Shown piece by piece: positions 35,245-44,239 of a stretch of 64,000 nt of DNA (the first letter of the stretch is position 1; each line of letters opens with the position of its first letter). The notes under the pieces are model-generated. The model made no database searches and was not told the origin of the DNA. It worked only from the letters and a program-made list of their open reading frames with translations. The stretch spans positions 62,001 to 126,000 of the forward strand of contig QKCJ01000018.1 in the NCBI GenBank assembly GCA_003245715.1. Reading direction: 5' to 3'. The translations under genes and the position numbers were made by a program. Source of the DNA: a bacterium (GTDB taxonomy: Bacteria; Planctomycetota; SZUA-567).

Positions 35245-36435
35245 ATGGCGGCGAAGAACAGTTACTGGAGTATGGTTGCCCGTCAGTTTCTGGGTAATAG
35301 CTGGGCTGTGGCTGGTCTGGTGGTGGTGTTGCTGTTTTTTGTGATTTCTCTGTACGCGCCGTTTATTGCTAACCGGATGCCCTTTGTCTGGACGGATGAG
35401 AGCGGGGTGACGACTTGGCCGCTGGTGCGTAATTTTTTTGCGCCGGCGGATTCACGCGAGTCGATGGTTGAGTTGTGTTTTAACTATGCGGCATTATTTC
35501 TGCCCTTAGCATTTCTCTTGTGCATTTTTATTAAAAACAAATCGCGGCGATATCTGTTGGTGCTGCTGGCGGTACTGCTGGCTTTGCCCTTTGCGGTAAC
35601 GCAGAAGCGCAATCAGCCGCAGGATTATATTCTTCTCTCTGAGGAGGGGAAGGGTAAAGGCGTATTTGCGCCGATACCTTACGGCCCGTTCCAGCAGACC
35701 TTGTTTGGCCCCAAAGAGCCGCCAAGCTGGATCAATGAATCATACAAAAGTTCTGAGCGTTACAGCCTGCTTGGCAGCGACGAGGTCGGGCGCGATGTGT
35801 TGGTGCGTCTTCTTTACGGCGCGCGGGTGTCTTTGTCGGTTGGCTTTGTCGCAGTCGGGATATCAACGCTTATCGGGTTGATTGTCGGTTCTGTTGCCGG
35901 GTATTTTGTCGGTAAGGTTGACATTGTGATCTCGCGAATTATTGAGATTGTAATTTGTTTCCCGTCCTTTTTTCTGATTCTGACGATAATTGCGTTGCTT
36001 GAGAAGAAGAGTATCGTCAATATCATGCTCGTCATCGGCTTTACCGGCTGGACGGGGATTGCGCGTATTATCCGGGGTGAAGTTTTAAAGCAGCGCAAGC
36101 TTGATTACGTTTCAGGGGCGCGCGCGCTTGGCGCTGGTGATCTGCGTATTATATTTTCACATATCATGCCTAATGCGATAGCGCCGGTTCTGGTGACTCT
36201 TTCCTTTGCGATTGCCTCGGCCATTTTCACTGAGAGCGGTCTTTCATTTTTAGGGCTTGGCGTGAGTATGCCCACCGCGACCTGGGGCGAGCTGCTCAAG
36301 CAGGGCGTTTCTAGTCCGCTACCCAACTGGTGGCTGAGCGTGTTTCCGGGTGTCGTGATTTTCCTTGCCATGATCTCCTACAATCTGGTCGGTGAAGGTT
36401 TGCGCGACGCAATGGACCCGCGCCTGCGCCGCTAA
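35245..36435 (+). CDS. Peptide/nickel-type ABC permease (DppC/OppC/YejE-like)
   Basis: 396 aa. N-terminal OppC-like segment with first membrane helix (about 17-40), a long outer loop, and extra hydrophobic segments near 75-120, then the DppC permease domain starting at YSLLGSDEVGRDVLVRLLYGARVSLSVG. EAA loop: YVSGARALGAGDLRIIFSHIMPNAIAPVLV. C terminus SYNLVGEGLRDAMDPRLRR is typical. The partner permease, binding protein and ATPases are not adjacent, so it is an orphan here. The FAPIPYGP region before the permease domain recalls YejE. Confidence 0.85.
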   Translation: MAAKNSYWSMVARQFLGNSWAVAGLVVVLLFFVISLYAPFIANRMPFVWTDESGVTTWPLVRNFFAPADSRESMVELCFNYAALFLPLAFLLCIFIKNKSRRYLLVLLAVLLALPFAVTQKRNQPQDYILLSEEGKGKGVFAPIPYGPFQQTLFGPKEPPSWINESYKSSERYSLLGSDEVGRDVLVRLLYGARVSLSVGFVAVGISTLIGLIVGSVAGYFVGKVDIVISRIIEIVICFPSFFLILTIIALLEKKSIVNIMLVIGFTGWTGIARIIRGEVLKQRKLDYVSGARALGAGDLRIIFSHIMPNAIAPVLVTLSFAIASAIFTESGLSFLGLGVSMPTATWGELLKQGVSSPLPNWWLSVFPGVVIFLAMISYNLVGEGLRDAMDPRLRR

Positions 36436-36531
36436 ATATTTCCACTTGGTAATCCATTTTTGCTGATAAATTCAAATCAGACATTCCCGCAAAAATAACA
36501 TACTTTTCAGATATACTGCTAAAATATTATC

Positions 36532-36570
36532 AGGTTATGATTGTCTTTTGAAGGCGGTCATAACTTTTTT
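36532..36570 (+). terminator. Probable terminator of permease gene
   Basis: AGGTTATGA pairs with TCATAACTT around a 17-nt loop, followed by a T run. AT-rich and so weaker than others. The remaining intergenic bases up to 36743 (about 170 bp) show no feature I can defend. Confidence 0.5.
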
Positions 36571-36743
36571 ATGCACTTATTTGATTTTTGCTGTATGGAT
36601 TTGATATTGTGGTTGCGGTCAGTGAAGAGTGGGGAATATAATTGAGGACAACGCAGTTTTAAGTAGGGAAGTATTGTCGGCGGTTATTGTTTTGTGCGGA
36701 AAATTTTTAATTGTAGTGTGAAAATTTAATATAGGAGATGGTG

Positions 36744-37919
36744 ATGGCTGGTAAAAGAAAAATTCGCATGGGGATGGTTGGCGGCGGGTATGGCGCGTTT
36801 ATTGGTGAGGTGCACCGCAAGGCTGCGGGTATTGATGGTGAGATTGAACTTGTGGCGGGTGCGTTTGATGTTGATCCTGCCAAGGGTAAAGAGTTCGGCG
36901 TGAAGGAGCTTTATCTTCCGGCGGAGCGTTCATATGGCTCGTGGAAAGAGATGATTGAGGCGGAAAAGAAATTGCCTGAGGGTGAGCGCATTGATTTCGT
37001 TACGATCGTCACTCCGAATTTTGTTCACTTTCCGGTTGCTAAGGCTGCGCTTGAGGCAGGCTTTCATGTGATGTGTGAGAAGCCGATGGTGCTTGATGTT
37101 GCTGAGGCCAAAAAGCTGCAGAAGATTGTCAATAAAACTGGCAAGGTCTTTGCACTTAATCATAATTACACCGGTTATCCGATGGTCAAGCTCGCCAAGG
37201 ATATGGTTAAAAATAACGAGCTTGGCAATATCATGAAGATTATCGTCCAGTATCCGCAGGCATGGCTGATCCGTCCCATTGAGCGTGAAGGCCAACAGCA
37301 GGCAACCTGGCGCCTTGATCCCAAGCGTTCTGGTGCGGCTGGGTGTATTGGTGATATCGGTACGCACGCGGAGAATCTTGCCGAGTATATCACCGGCCTT
37401 CGTCTGACTGAGATCTGCGCTGACCTGACTGCGTTTGTCAAGGGGCGTCCGCTTGATGATGACGGGAACTGTCTGTTGCACTTTGAAAAAGGCGCGAAGG
37501 GTATTCTGCATGCTTCACAGATTTCTGCGGGTGAGGAGAACAATCTGGCGATCTGGGTTTATGGTGATAAGGCTTCAATTGAATGGCATCAGGAAGACCC
37601 GAATAAGCTGTTTCTCAAGAAGGTCGGCAATCCGGTTGAGGTCTGGACGCGCGGCAATGAATATGTCGGCAAGAAGAGCCCGCTTGCAGCTAAAGGCACA
37701 CGCACACCCGGCGGACATCCGGAAGGATTCCTTGAAGCGTTTGCCAATAATTATATGGGACTGGTTGAGCGTATCCGCGCTTGTGACGCCGGCAAAAAAC
37801 TTCCGGCCACTGCGATGGATGTGCCGGATGTCAATGACGGCGTGCGCGGAATGCAGTTTATTGATACGGTTGTCAAGTCGGCAAAATCAAAGGCCAAGTG
37901 GGTGAAGTTTCCGAAATAG
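36744..37919 (+). CDS. Gfo/Idh/MocA-family oxidoreductase
   Basis: 391 aa from ATG 36744; an ATG two codons earlier abuts the ribosome site TAGGAG and is unlikely to be used. N-terminal Rossmann fold with RMGMVGGGYGAFIGEVHRKA (nucleotide loop GGGYGA), then CEKPMVLD with the family Lys (EKP) and a C-terminal alpha/beta substrate domain with GDIGTHAEN. NAD(P)-dependent sugar or inositol oxidation. Paired with the downstream isomerase, it suggests catabolism of an inositol or a modified sugar; the substrate is unknown. Confidence 0.88.
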   Translation: MAGKRKIRMGMVGGGYGAFIGEVHRKAAGIDGEIELVAGAFDVDPAKGKEFGVKELYLPAERSYGSWKEMIEAEKKLPEGERIDFVTIVTPNFVHFPVAKAALEAGFHVMCEKPMVLDVAEAKKLQKIVNKTGKVFALNHNYTGYPMVKLAKDMVKNNELGNIMKIIVQYPQAWLIRPIEREGQQQATWRLDPKRSGAAGCIGDIGTHAENLAEYITGLRLTEICADLTAFVKGRPLDDDGNCLLHFEKGAKGILHASQISAGEENNLAIWVYGDKASIEWHQEDPNKLFLKKVGNPVEVWTRGNEYVGKKSPLAAKGTRTPGGHPEGFLEAFANNYMGLVERIRACDAGKKLPATAMDVPDVNDGVRGMQFIDTVVKSAKSKAKWVKFPK

Positions 37920-38015
37920 TTTTTTTGATATTTGCGATAGTATATGCGGTTAATATGCATACTTAAATTTTAAATATAAGTTTCAGGGCGATGCGATTTT
38001 TTGAAAGGAAATGAA

Positions 38016-39008
38016 ATGTCAAGACCGGTAACTATTTTTACTGGACAGTGGGCGGATATGACGCTTGAGGATGTTGCCAGAACCATGAGTGATTTTGGTT
38101 ATCAGGGTTTGGAGCTTGCCTGCTGGGGGGACCACTTTGATCCGGAGCAGGGGGCTGAAAGCAAGAGCTATTGTGAAGACAAAATCGCGCTGCTTGATAA
38201 GTACGGACTCAAATGCTGGGCGATTTCCTGCCACCTTGCGGGGCAGCTTGTCTCTGACAATATTGATGAGCGTCATTATGATTTTGCGCCGGCAGAGTGT
38301 AAGGGTTCTCCTGAGAAAACAAAAGAGTGGGCGGTCAGGCAAATCAAAGCCGCTGCCAAGGCGGCGCAGAATATGGGCATTAAAGTCGTAAACGGTTTTA
38401 CCGGTTCGCCGATCTGGCATCTGATTTATTCTTTCCCTCCCTGCAAGCCGGGGCAGATTGAAAATGGCTTCAAGAAAGTTGCCGAGGACTGGCTGCCGAT
38501 TCTTGATGTCTATAAAGAATGCGGCGTGCGTTACGCTCTTGAGGTTCATCCTACCGAGATCGCTTTTGATATTGCTTCTGCGGCAAAGCTTCTTGAGGTG
38601 CTTAATAACCACGAGTCGTTCGGTTTTAATTACGATCCGTCGCACCTTGGTTATCAGGGCGTTGATTATGTCAAATTCATCCGCCAGTTTGCGGATAAAA
38701 TTTTCCACGTGCATATGAAGGATGCCTGGTGGGGGCATGGTGACGGTACGGTCGGCGTCTTTGGCGGGCATACTGAGTTTGCCGATCCGCGCCGCTACTG
38801 GGACTTTCGTTCGCTTGGCCATGGTGATATTAATTTTGAGGAAATTATCGTCGCGCTTAATGATATCGGTTATCAGGGGCCGCTCTCGGTTGAATGGGAG
38901 GACAGCCGCATGGATCGTCTGCACGGCGCGAAGGAAGCCTGCGACTTTGTCAGGAAGGTCAACTTCAAGCCAAGTGACATTGCTTTTGATGGCCAGTTTG
39001 ACCGGTAA
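38016..39008 (+). CDS. Sugar phosphate isomerase/epimerase (TIM barrel)
   Basis: 330 aa from ATG 38016, preceded by AAAGGA. Xylose-isomerase-like TIM barrel (AP endonuclease 2 fold). Metal-ligand motifs are ALEVHPTE, NYDPSHLGYQGVD, FHVHMKDAWW and LSVEWED. These give the usual Glu-Asp/His-Glu set. Found next to Gfo/Idh/MocA oxidoreductases in many sugar and inositol loci. Only about 96 bp separate the two, so co-transcription is likely. Confidence 0.88.
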   Translation: MSRPVTIFTGQWADMTLEDVARTMSDFGYQGLELACWGDHFDPEQGAESKSYCEDKIALLDKYGLKCWAISCHLAGQLVSDNIDERHYDFAPAECKGSPEKTKEWAVRQIKAAAKAAQNMGIKVVNGFTGSPIWHLIYSFPPCKPGQIENGFKKVAEDWLPILDVYKECGVRYALEVHPTEIAFDIASAAKLLEVLNNHESFGFNYDPSHLGYQGVDYVKFIRQFADKIFHVHMKDAWWGHGDGTVGVFGGHTEFADPRRYWDFRSLGHGDINFEEIIVALNDIGYQGPLSVEWEDSRMDRLHGAKEACDFVRKVNFKPSDIAFDGQFDR

Positions 39009-39039
39009 TAATTTCTGTCTCAATAGTTTTTAAATAAAA

Positions 39040-39069
39040 AGCGTGTCCGGGTTATTATGGACACGTTTT
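39040..39069 (+). terminator. Terminator after isomerase gene
   Basis: AGCGTGTCC pairs with GGACACGTT (9 bp, one G-U) and is followed by TTC and T-rich bases. It lies between convergent operons. Confidence 0.75.
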
Positions 39070-39113
39070 CTATTTTGCATTTATTATTCTCTTGCCGGCT
39101 TTGCTGCTGTTAC

Positions 39114-40088
39114 CTATAGGTCACGGCCTTTGCCTGAGTCATGGATGTCATTCAGTTCGGACGGATAGGGCTGGAGGATAGTCTGTTCCAGTAACCAGTT
39201 TTTCTCAAAGTGCAGAGCCCAGCTGCGGATCATGGTCAGCATCGCACTAACCGGAAGTTTGCCTTCTTTCCAGTTGCTCACATTATCAAGGAAGAGCTGT
39301 TTGTCCATGCTGCTGAGGTCATTCTTGAAGAAACCAAGAGCGTGTTCAAAGAAATTAGCAAGAGCCGCAGGGCGTGGGTGCGAGGCCATTGCCTCTTTCA
39401 GAAGCTGCCCGTACTGGTCAAGGATGATGTCGGGGCTGCCGCCGGTGAAGTCGCCGATGAGCTTGCCCATCTTGATTTTTATCTGCTGGTTGTAAAAGCG
39501 CAGGAGTTCTTTGTTGCTGGCATGGAAGAGTTGCAGTTCGTTGAAGGATTCCTTCTCGGCTACCTTGCGGAAGCTGGCCAGTGTGAAAATCTGGGTCAGA
39601 AACCTTTCGCGTAATACATAGTTGTTGAGCCTTCCTTCGTCTTCAAATGGCGTCAGGGGATAATTATCTTTTACCGCTCTGGCGAAGAATCCGTCCGTCT
39701 TGGTTGAAAGCGGTATCTTGTCATTTACAGCGTGGTAGGCTTTGACTGTTCCCCGTCCGCAGGAAGGGGACTTGGCCTTGAGAATAAACCCGTCTACCTC
39801 GCCAAGATTGCTCAGATAACGGTTGGAGTATTTCAGCATTTCCAGGCTATGGTCGCGTCCCGTTGCCGGTTGCATGAGGTAGGAATTTTTGTTATCGTCT
39901 TCGATGATGCGGATTGGCTCTCTCGGGATTCCCAGACCGATCTCCACCTCCGGGCAGGGGGTGAGCGCATGGCAGTGATCTTTGAGTCTTAAGATGAAAT
40001 TATCATTGATGATGTCGCCATTATAGCGGCAATGGTCAAAGCCAAGGCAGCGTGAAAATACAACACGTGGTTTGCAGAATTGTGGCAT
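39114..40088 (-). CDS. DUF523-DUF1722 protein (TudS-like)
   Basis: 324 aa. N-terminal DUF523 domain with SRCLGFDHCRYNG, CPEVEIGLGIPREPIR and SPSCGRG; the Cys residues are those that hold an Fe-S cluster in the thiouracil desulfidase TudS. The C-terminal DUF1722 (about 190-310) is helical and is fused to DUF523 in many genomes (YbgA-type). It may desulfurise thiolated nucleobases. Last gene of the minus-strand operon that begins with rfbD; its start lies 3 bp after the mutM stop. Confidence 0.85.
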   Translation of the reverse strand: MPQFCKPRVVFSRCLGFDHCRYNGDIINDNFILRLKDHCHALTPCPEVEIGLGIPREPIRIIEDDNKNSYLMQPATGRDHSLEMLKYSNRYLSNLGEVDGFILKAKSPSCGRGTVKAYHAVNDKIPLSTKTDGFFARAVKDNYPLTPFEDEGRLNNYVLRERFLTQIFTLASFRKVAEKESFNELQLFHASNKELLRFYNQQIKIKMGKLIGDFTGGSPDIILDQYGQLLKEAMASHPRPAALANFFEHALGFFKNDLSSMDKQLFLDNVSNWKEGKLPVSAMLTMIRSWALHFEKNWLLEQTILQPYPSELNDIHDSGKGRDL

Positions 40089-40091
40089 ATT

Positions 40092-40922
40092 TTATCTCTG
40101 ACATTGGTTACAGTAAAAAGTAGACCGCCCGCCCTGGCGGATCTTTTCAATAGTGCCTTTGCATCCGGCTTTCTTGCACTCCTGACCATCGCGGCCATAA
40201 ACTTTAAGCCTGAGGACAAACTTCCCCTCACTGCCGTCTGGCTTGCGGTAATCGCTGATGGTCGTGCCGCCCTGTTTTATCGAGTCACGCAGAACCCTTT
40301 TTATGGAATCGCAAAGGCTTTTGCATTCTTCCAGCGTAATTTCATTTCCGGGGCGAAGCGGGGATATTCCTGCCATGAATAAGGATTCGCTGGCATAAAT
40401 ATTGCCGACGCCCACAACGATGTCCTGCCGCATCAGAAACGGTTTGACCGGACCCTTGCAGCGCTTGAGGATTTCATGCAGATACCTGGCATTAAAATTC
40501 TTTTCAAGAGGCTCCGGACCAAAGACCGCAAACTCCTCAGGCAGCTTATCGGGTGCCGATAGTTTGCAATTTTTTATTACCCCAAAACGTCGTATATCAT
40601 TATAAATTAATTTTTCATTTCTGTCCAGCAAGAAAACCACCCTGTCATGTTTTAACAGTGGCGCTTTCTCCGGCTCGACCCGGAAGGAGCCGGTCATGCC
40701 AAGATGTGCGATAAGGCAGTTGTTTCCAGGAAGGTCGAAGATCAGGAATTTTGCGCGCCGTCTTATTGCCAGGACGTTGCCGTGGATGTTTTTCCTGAGT
40801 TCTTTCTGGTTGAGTGGCTCGCGGAGTGTTGGGACAGTTGTTATCACGTCCAATATTTTGCGGCCGACGATAACCGGCACCAGAGCGTTTTTGATGGTCT
40901 CGACTTCTGGAAGTTCGGGCAT
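40092..40922 (-). CDS. mutM: Formamidopyrimidine-DNA glycosylase
   Basis: 276 aa. Base-excision enzyme for 8-oxoguanine. N-terminal catalytic PELPEVETI (Pro2 and Glu3 after Met removal), helix-two-turn-helix ILKRCKGPVKPFLMRQDIVVGVGNIYASESLF, and a C-terminal zinc finger CKKAGCKGTIEKIRQGGRSTFYCNQCQR with four Cys. All key residues present. Eight bases after the upstream gene of the same operon. Confidence 0.95.
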   Translation of the reverse strand: MPELPEVETIKNALVPVIVGRKILDVITTVPTLREPLNQKELRKNIHGNVLAIRRRAKFLIFDLPGNNCLIAHLGMTGSFRVEPEKAPLLKHDRVVFLLDRNEKLIYNDIRRFGVIKNCKLSAPDKLPEEFAVFGPEPLEKNFNARYLHEILKRCKGPVKPFLMRQDIVVGVGNIYASESLFMAGISPLRPGNEITLEECKSLCDSIKRVLRDSIKQGGTTISDYRKPDGSEGKFVLRLKVYGRDGQECKKAGCKGTIEKIRQGGRSTFYCNQCQR

Positions 40923-40930
40923 GGTTACTT

Positions 40931-41623
40931 TCAGTTTTGAGCAGGTTTATTCTGCTGGCTGTTTGTGAGCTTGAGGAAGAAGAGTGCGAGTACGGAAACG
41001 TAGGGCTGCTTTTTATCAAGGCCCAGATCTTTAATCACCTGCGGCAGTTGCATTCCCGCTTTGCAGCGGCTGGCGGCGGCGTGCGCGAGGCGGACGTTGT
41101 CTACAAATTCAACCGAGCGGCCCTTGACATCCGGGAGCTTGTCGATGTCTGAGATATTGTCAATTGCCTGCGCGATATTCTCGACCGGAACGCCTTTCTG
41201 CAGATCAGCCATAACCGCCATTGAAAGGCGCATGAGGATGTTCATCTGCTCTTCGTTGATTACCGGTGCTTCGTCCATGTCAACGCCGGATTTTTCAATC
41301 GCCCGCTCACCGAGAATGCTTAGAATCATCTGCGACATATTCTGCGCCAGACGTGCGTCCATGCCCTGCTTGACCAGATTGCCGATTGCCTGCTCAAGGG
41401 GAATACGCTGCTCGACCACCGGGCTGACCTCCTGAAAACAGCCGATAGTGATATTGATAAGATTGTCCGCGTCTTCGGCCGAGATCGCTTTCTGTGCCAG
41501 CAGTGCCTTGACATCATCTGGCTGTTTGTTGTCAAGCAGGGCCAGAAGTATTTCGCTGCAGACATCAATGATATTGAGTTCCTGTTGCGGTTCCTGATTA
41601 TTTTGCTCGTCCTGTGCGCTCAT
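40931..41623 (-). CDS. Hypothetical helical protein
   Basis: 230 aa, acidic N terminus (QDEQNNQEPQQE) then all-helical sequence. No family recognised. Repeated short motifs such as NLINITIGCF and QAIGNLVKQGMDARLAQNMSQMIL suggest helical bundles. No signal or membrane segment. Sits between ispA and mutM in a tight operon, so it is probably expressed with them but its job is unknown. Confidence 0.6.
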   Translation of the reverse strand: MSAQDEQNNQEPQQELNIIDVCSEILLALLDNKQPDDVKALLAQKAISAEDADNLINITIGCFQEVSPVVEQRIPLEQAIGNLVKQGMDARLAQNMSQMILSILGERAIEKSGVDMDEAPVINEEQMNILMRLSMAVMADLQKGVPVENIAQAIDNISDIDKLPDVKGRSVEFVDNVRLAHAAASRCKAGMQLPQVIKDLGLDKKQPYVSVLALFFLKLTNSQQNKPAQN

Positions 41624-41688
41624 GTTTTCCTGTCTGTTTTTTTGTTTTGATGTATTTGCGTTAATGTTTTTTCTGTTTATCGGAGCGG

Positions 41689-42567
41689 TTATTTTTTGCG
41701 TTGCAGGATATAATCGACCAGCAGCCGCGGCATCAGGGCTTCGGCGCCAAAGTCGTGCAGACTGGCCGTCGCTTCAGCGGCAAGCTCCCGCGCTTTATTG
41801 AGTGCCTCTTCACGCCCGTAAACTGTAGTATAGGTCATCTTGCCGGACTTGGCGTCTTTACCGGGGGTCTTGCCGAGTTCCTCGGCGGTTGCCGTCTCGT
41901 CAAGGATGTCATCAGTAATTTGAAAGAGCAGGCCGAGATTTCGTCCATAATCGCAGAGCTTGTCAAGCGTTTCGCTCTCAGCCCCGCCGATTATGCCACC
42001 GATGCGGCAAGCCGCGGCAATCAGCGCGCCGGTCTTGCGGCGGTGCATTATCTCAAGGTCTTCAATTTCGATGGTCTTGCCTTCAGCTTCAAGATCCATC
42101 ATCTGCCCGCCGACCATTCCAGCCGACCCGGCAGCGCGCGCCAGAGTCTTGACGCACATCAGGGATTTTTTCGGACTTGATACGCCAGACATTATTTCAA
42201 AAGCAAGCGTAAGCAGCGCGTCTCCAGCAAGTATCGCCGTCGCTTCGTCATAAGCCTTGTGGCAGGTCAGCCGCCCGCGGCGCATATCGTCATTATCCAT
42301 CGCCGGCAGGTCGTCATGGATCAGGCTGTAGGAGTGGACAAACTCCAGGGCGCACGCCGCGCTGAGCGCTTCATCAAATTCACCGCCACCCGCCTGGCAG
42401 CACATCAGCACCAGTAGCGGCCGGATACGCTTGCCCCCGCCGATAACGGAGTAGCGCATCGCTTCATGCAGGGTTGCGGGAGGGAGTTCTGCTTTTGGCA
42501 GGAGTCGTTCGATCTCCTGATTGACCAGTACAGATTTCTCGTCGATAAATTTGATGAGTCTTTCCAC
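41689..42567 (-). CDS. ispA: Polyprenyl (farnesyl/geranylgeranyl) diphosphate synthase
   Basis: 292 aa. Trans-prenyltransferase with first aspartate-rich motif DDLPAMDNDD and second DDILDETATAEELGKT; GGKRIRPLLVLM binds the substrate. Builds farnesyl or geranylgeranyl diphosphate for quinones and undecaprenyl carrier. The xseB-ispA order is widespread in bacteria. Two bases separate it from xseB. Confidence 0.92.
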   Translation of the reverse strand: MERLIKFIDEKSVLVNQEIERLLPKAELPPATLHEAMRYSVIGGGKRIRPLLVLMCCQAGGGEFDEALSAACALEFVHSYSLIHDDLPAMDNDDMRRGRLTCHKAYDEATAILAGDALLTLAFEIMSGVSSPKKSLMCVKTLARAAGSAGMVGGQMMDLEAEGKTIEIEDLEIMHRRKTGALIAAACRIGGIIGGAESETLDKLCDYGRNLGLLFQITDDILDETATAEELGKTPGKDAKSGKMTYTTVYGREEALNKARELAAEATASLHDFGAEALMPRLLVDYILQRKK

Positions 42568-42569
42568 AA

Positions 42570-42806
42570 TTATTCCTGTTCTTCAAAGTCCTCAAGTTCA
42601 AAGACCTCGCCGGTCTTATCAATAAGCACCCTGACCTTTTCCTCGGCTTCGGATAGAATCTTTGTGCAGTTTCTGAGGTTGGCAATGCCTTTCTCGTAGA
42701 GTTTCATCGACTCCTCAAGGCCAAGCTCACCCTCCTCAAGAGTATCCACAATTTCCTCGGTTTCTGCAAGTAGTTGCTCAAATCCGGTTTCTTTCTTTTT
42801 TACCAC
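42570..42806 (-). CDS. xseB: Exodeoxyribonuclease VII small subunit
   Basis: 78 aa, an all-helical subunit. FEQLLAETEEIVDTLEEGELGLEESMKLYEKGIANLRNCTKILSEAEEKV is the standard signature, with LEESMKLYEKG central. Forms the long multi-subunit complex with XseA. Lies two bases after xseA and two before ispA. Confidence 0.93.
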   Translation of the reverse strand: MVKKKETGFEQLLAETEEIVDTLEEGELGLEESMKLYEKGIANLRNCTKILSEAEEKVRVLIDKTGEVFELEDFEEQE

Positions 42807-42808
42807 GG

Positions 42809-44239
42809 TTATTCTCCGGTTGCTTCTGTCTTGATAACTTCTGAAATAATTTCTCCCCTGTTTATCCGGCTGGTAATCCTTTCTCCGGGTTTTATGGTAC
42901 TGCTGTCTGTTATGACCGAGCCATCAGCTTTCAGCGTTACGCTGTAGCCGCGCGCGAGTATCGCTAGCGGGCTTAAGCCTTCAAGTCGGGCTGCTGAGAG
43001 TGCAAGCAGATGTTGGCGTTTTTCGACCATTTTATTGGCGCTGCGTTTGAAGTCTGAGGCGGTATCAAGCAGTCTTTGGCGGCGGCTCTTTACCATGTTT
43101 TTAGCCGAGTCAATAAAACGCCCGGTCAGCTCGTCAAGTTCCTGCCGGCGCTGATAGACAAGCCTCCCCGGATCACGGATAATCTGGCTTCTGGCGATAC
43201 TGCGCAGACGTTCTTTTGCCGTTGTGATCTCGCGCTTTAAGGCTGCAGTAAGCATTGCCTGCATCCGCCGGATACGGTCACGCACCGCAGTAATATCAGG
43301 CACCGCAATCTCCGCTGCTTCAGACGGAGTCGCCGCCCGCGCGTCAGCAACCAGATCACAGACCGAGATATCAACCTCATGTCCCACCGCACTGATAATC
43401 GGCGTGGTGCAATTAAATACGGCCCGCGCCACGCTCTCTTCATTAAACGGCATCAGGTCTTCAAGCGATCCGCCGCCCCGGCCGATTATAATCAGCTCAC
43501 ACCCGCCCCACTTCTGCAGATTGTCAAGCGCCCTGACAATACTCGCCGCCGCCTGCGCTCCCTGTACCAGGCACGGGCTGACAATCAGTTTTATCGAGGG
43601 CATACGTTTTTTTGCGACCTTGATAATATCGCGCACCGCCGCACCTGAAGCGCTGGTTACGATGCCGATTGTTTGCGGGCGACTGGGCAATTCTTTTTTA
43701 TGCTCCGCCTCAAAGAGTCCTTCACTGCGCAGCTTCTTGACCAGCAGTTCAAACTTGTTGCGCAATTCCCCCTCGCCTGCCGGGCGCAGCGAGTTGATTA
43801 CCATCTGGTAACGCCCGCGCGGCTCGTAGACAGTTATGTCGCCGCGCACCAGAACCTTGTCGCCTTCCTGCGGACGGGCTGAAAGCTTTGAAGCGCTGCC
43901 GCGCCAGATGACAGCGTCAAGCGTTGCTTTCTCGTCTTTCAGCGTCAGGTAGACATGCCCTGATGGGGGAAAGGAAATGCTCCCGATCTCCGCCTCAAGA
44001 TATATCCGTTCAAACTCGGTCTCAAGCGCACCCTTGATGCGGCGCGTGAGCTGTGAGACGGTCATGGCCTTGTTGTTGCTCTCAGTTGCTGCGGAATCAT
44101 TATTATCAAGATTAAATAATGATTCTGCCGACCCGTCGCTGCTGGTATTGTCGCGGGTTGAATCGCTTGTGCCTTTTACCGGTTTCTTTTCCGGCTGCGG
44201 TGATTCGCGGAAGTCCATGTTCAGGGTGAAGCGGCTCAT
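42809..44239 (-). CDS. xseA: Exodeoxyribonuclease VII large subunit
   Basis: 476 aa. An unusual N-terminal tail of about 55 polar residues is followed by the OB-fold (VSQLTRRIKGALETEFERIYLEAEIGS) and the catalytic domain with IGIVTSASGAAVRDI, IIIGRGGGSLEDLMPFNEESVARAV and SAVGHEVDISVCDLVADARAATPSEAAE. A long coiled coil closes the protein. Degrades single-stranded DNA in both directions. Overlaps the upstream SPOR gene by 4 bp. Confidence 0.93.
   Translation of the reverse strand: MSRFTLNMDFRESPQPEKKPVKGTSDSTRDNTSSDGSAESLFNLDNNDSAATESNNKAMTVSQLTRRIKGALETEFERIYLEAEIGSISFPPSGHVYLTLKDEKATLDAVIWRGSASKLSARPQEGDKVLVRGDITVYEPRGRYQMVINSLRPAGEGELRNKFELLVKKLRSEGLFEAEHKKELPSRPQTIGIVTSASGAAVRDIIKVAKKRMPSIKLIVSPCLVQGAQAAASIVRALDNLQKWGGCELIIIGRGGGSLEDLMPFNEESVARAVFNCTTPIISAVGHEVDISVCDLVADARAATPSEAAEIAVPDITAVRDRIRRMQAMLTAALKREITTAKERLRSIARSQIIRDPGRLVYQRRQELDELTGRFIDSAKNMVKSRRQRLLDTASDFKRSANKMVEKRQHLLALSAARLEGLSPLAILARGYSVTLKADGSVITDSSTIKPGERITSRINRGEIISEVIKTEATGE

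Noticed and set aside
38019-39023. A 334-codon open frame on the minus strand opposite the isomerase gene
   Set aside because: It mirrors the real gene almost exactly, has low-quality composition and no family motifs; the plus-strand protein has clear TIM-barrel motifs.
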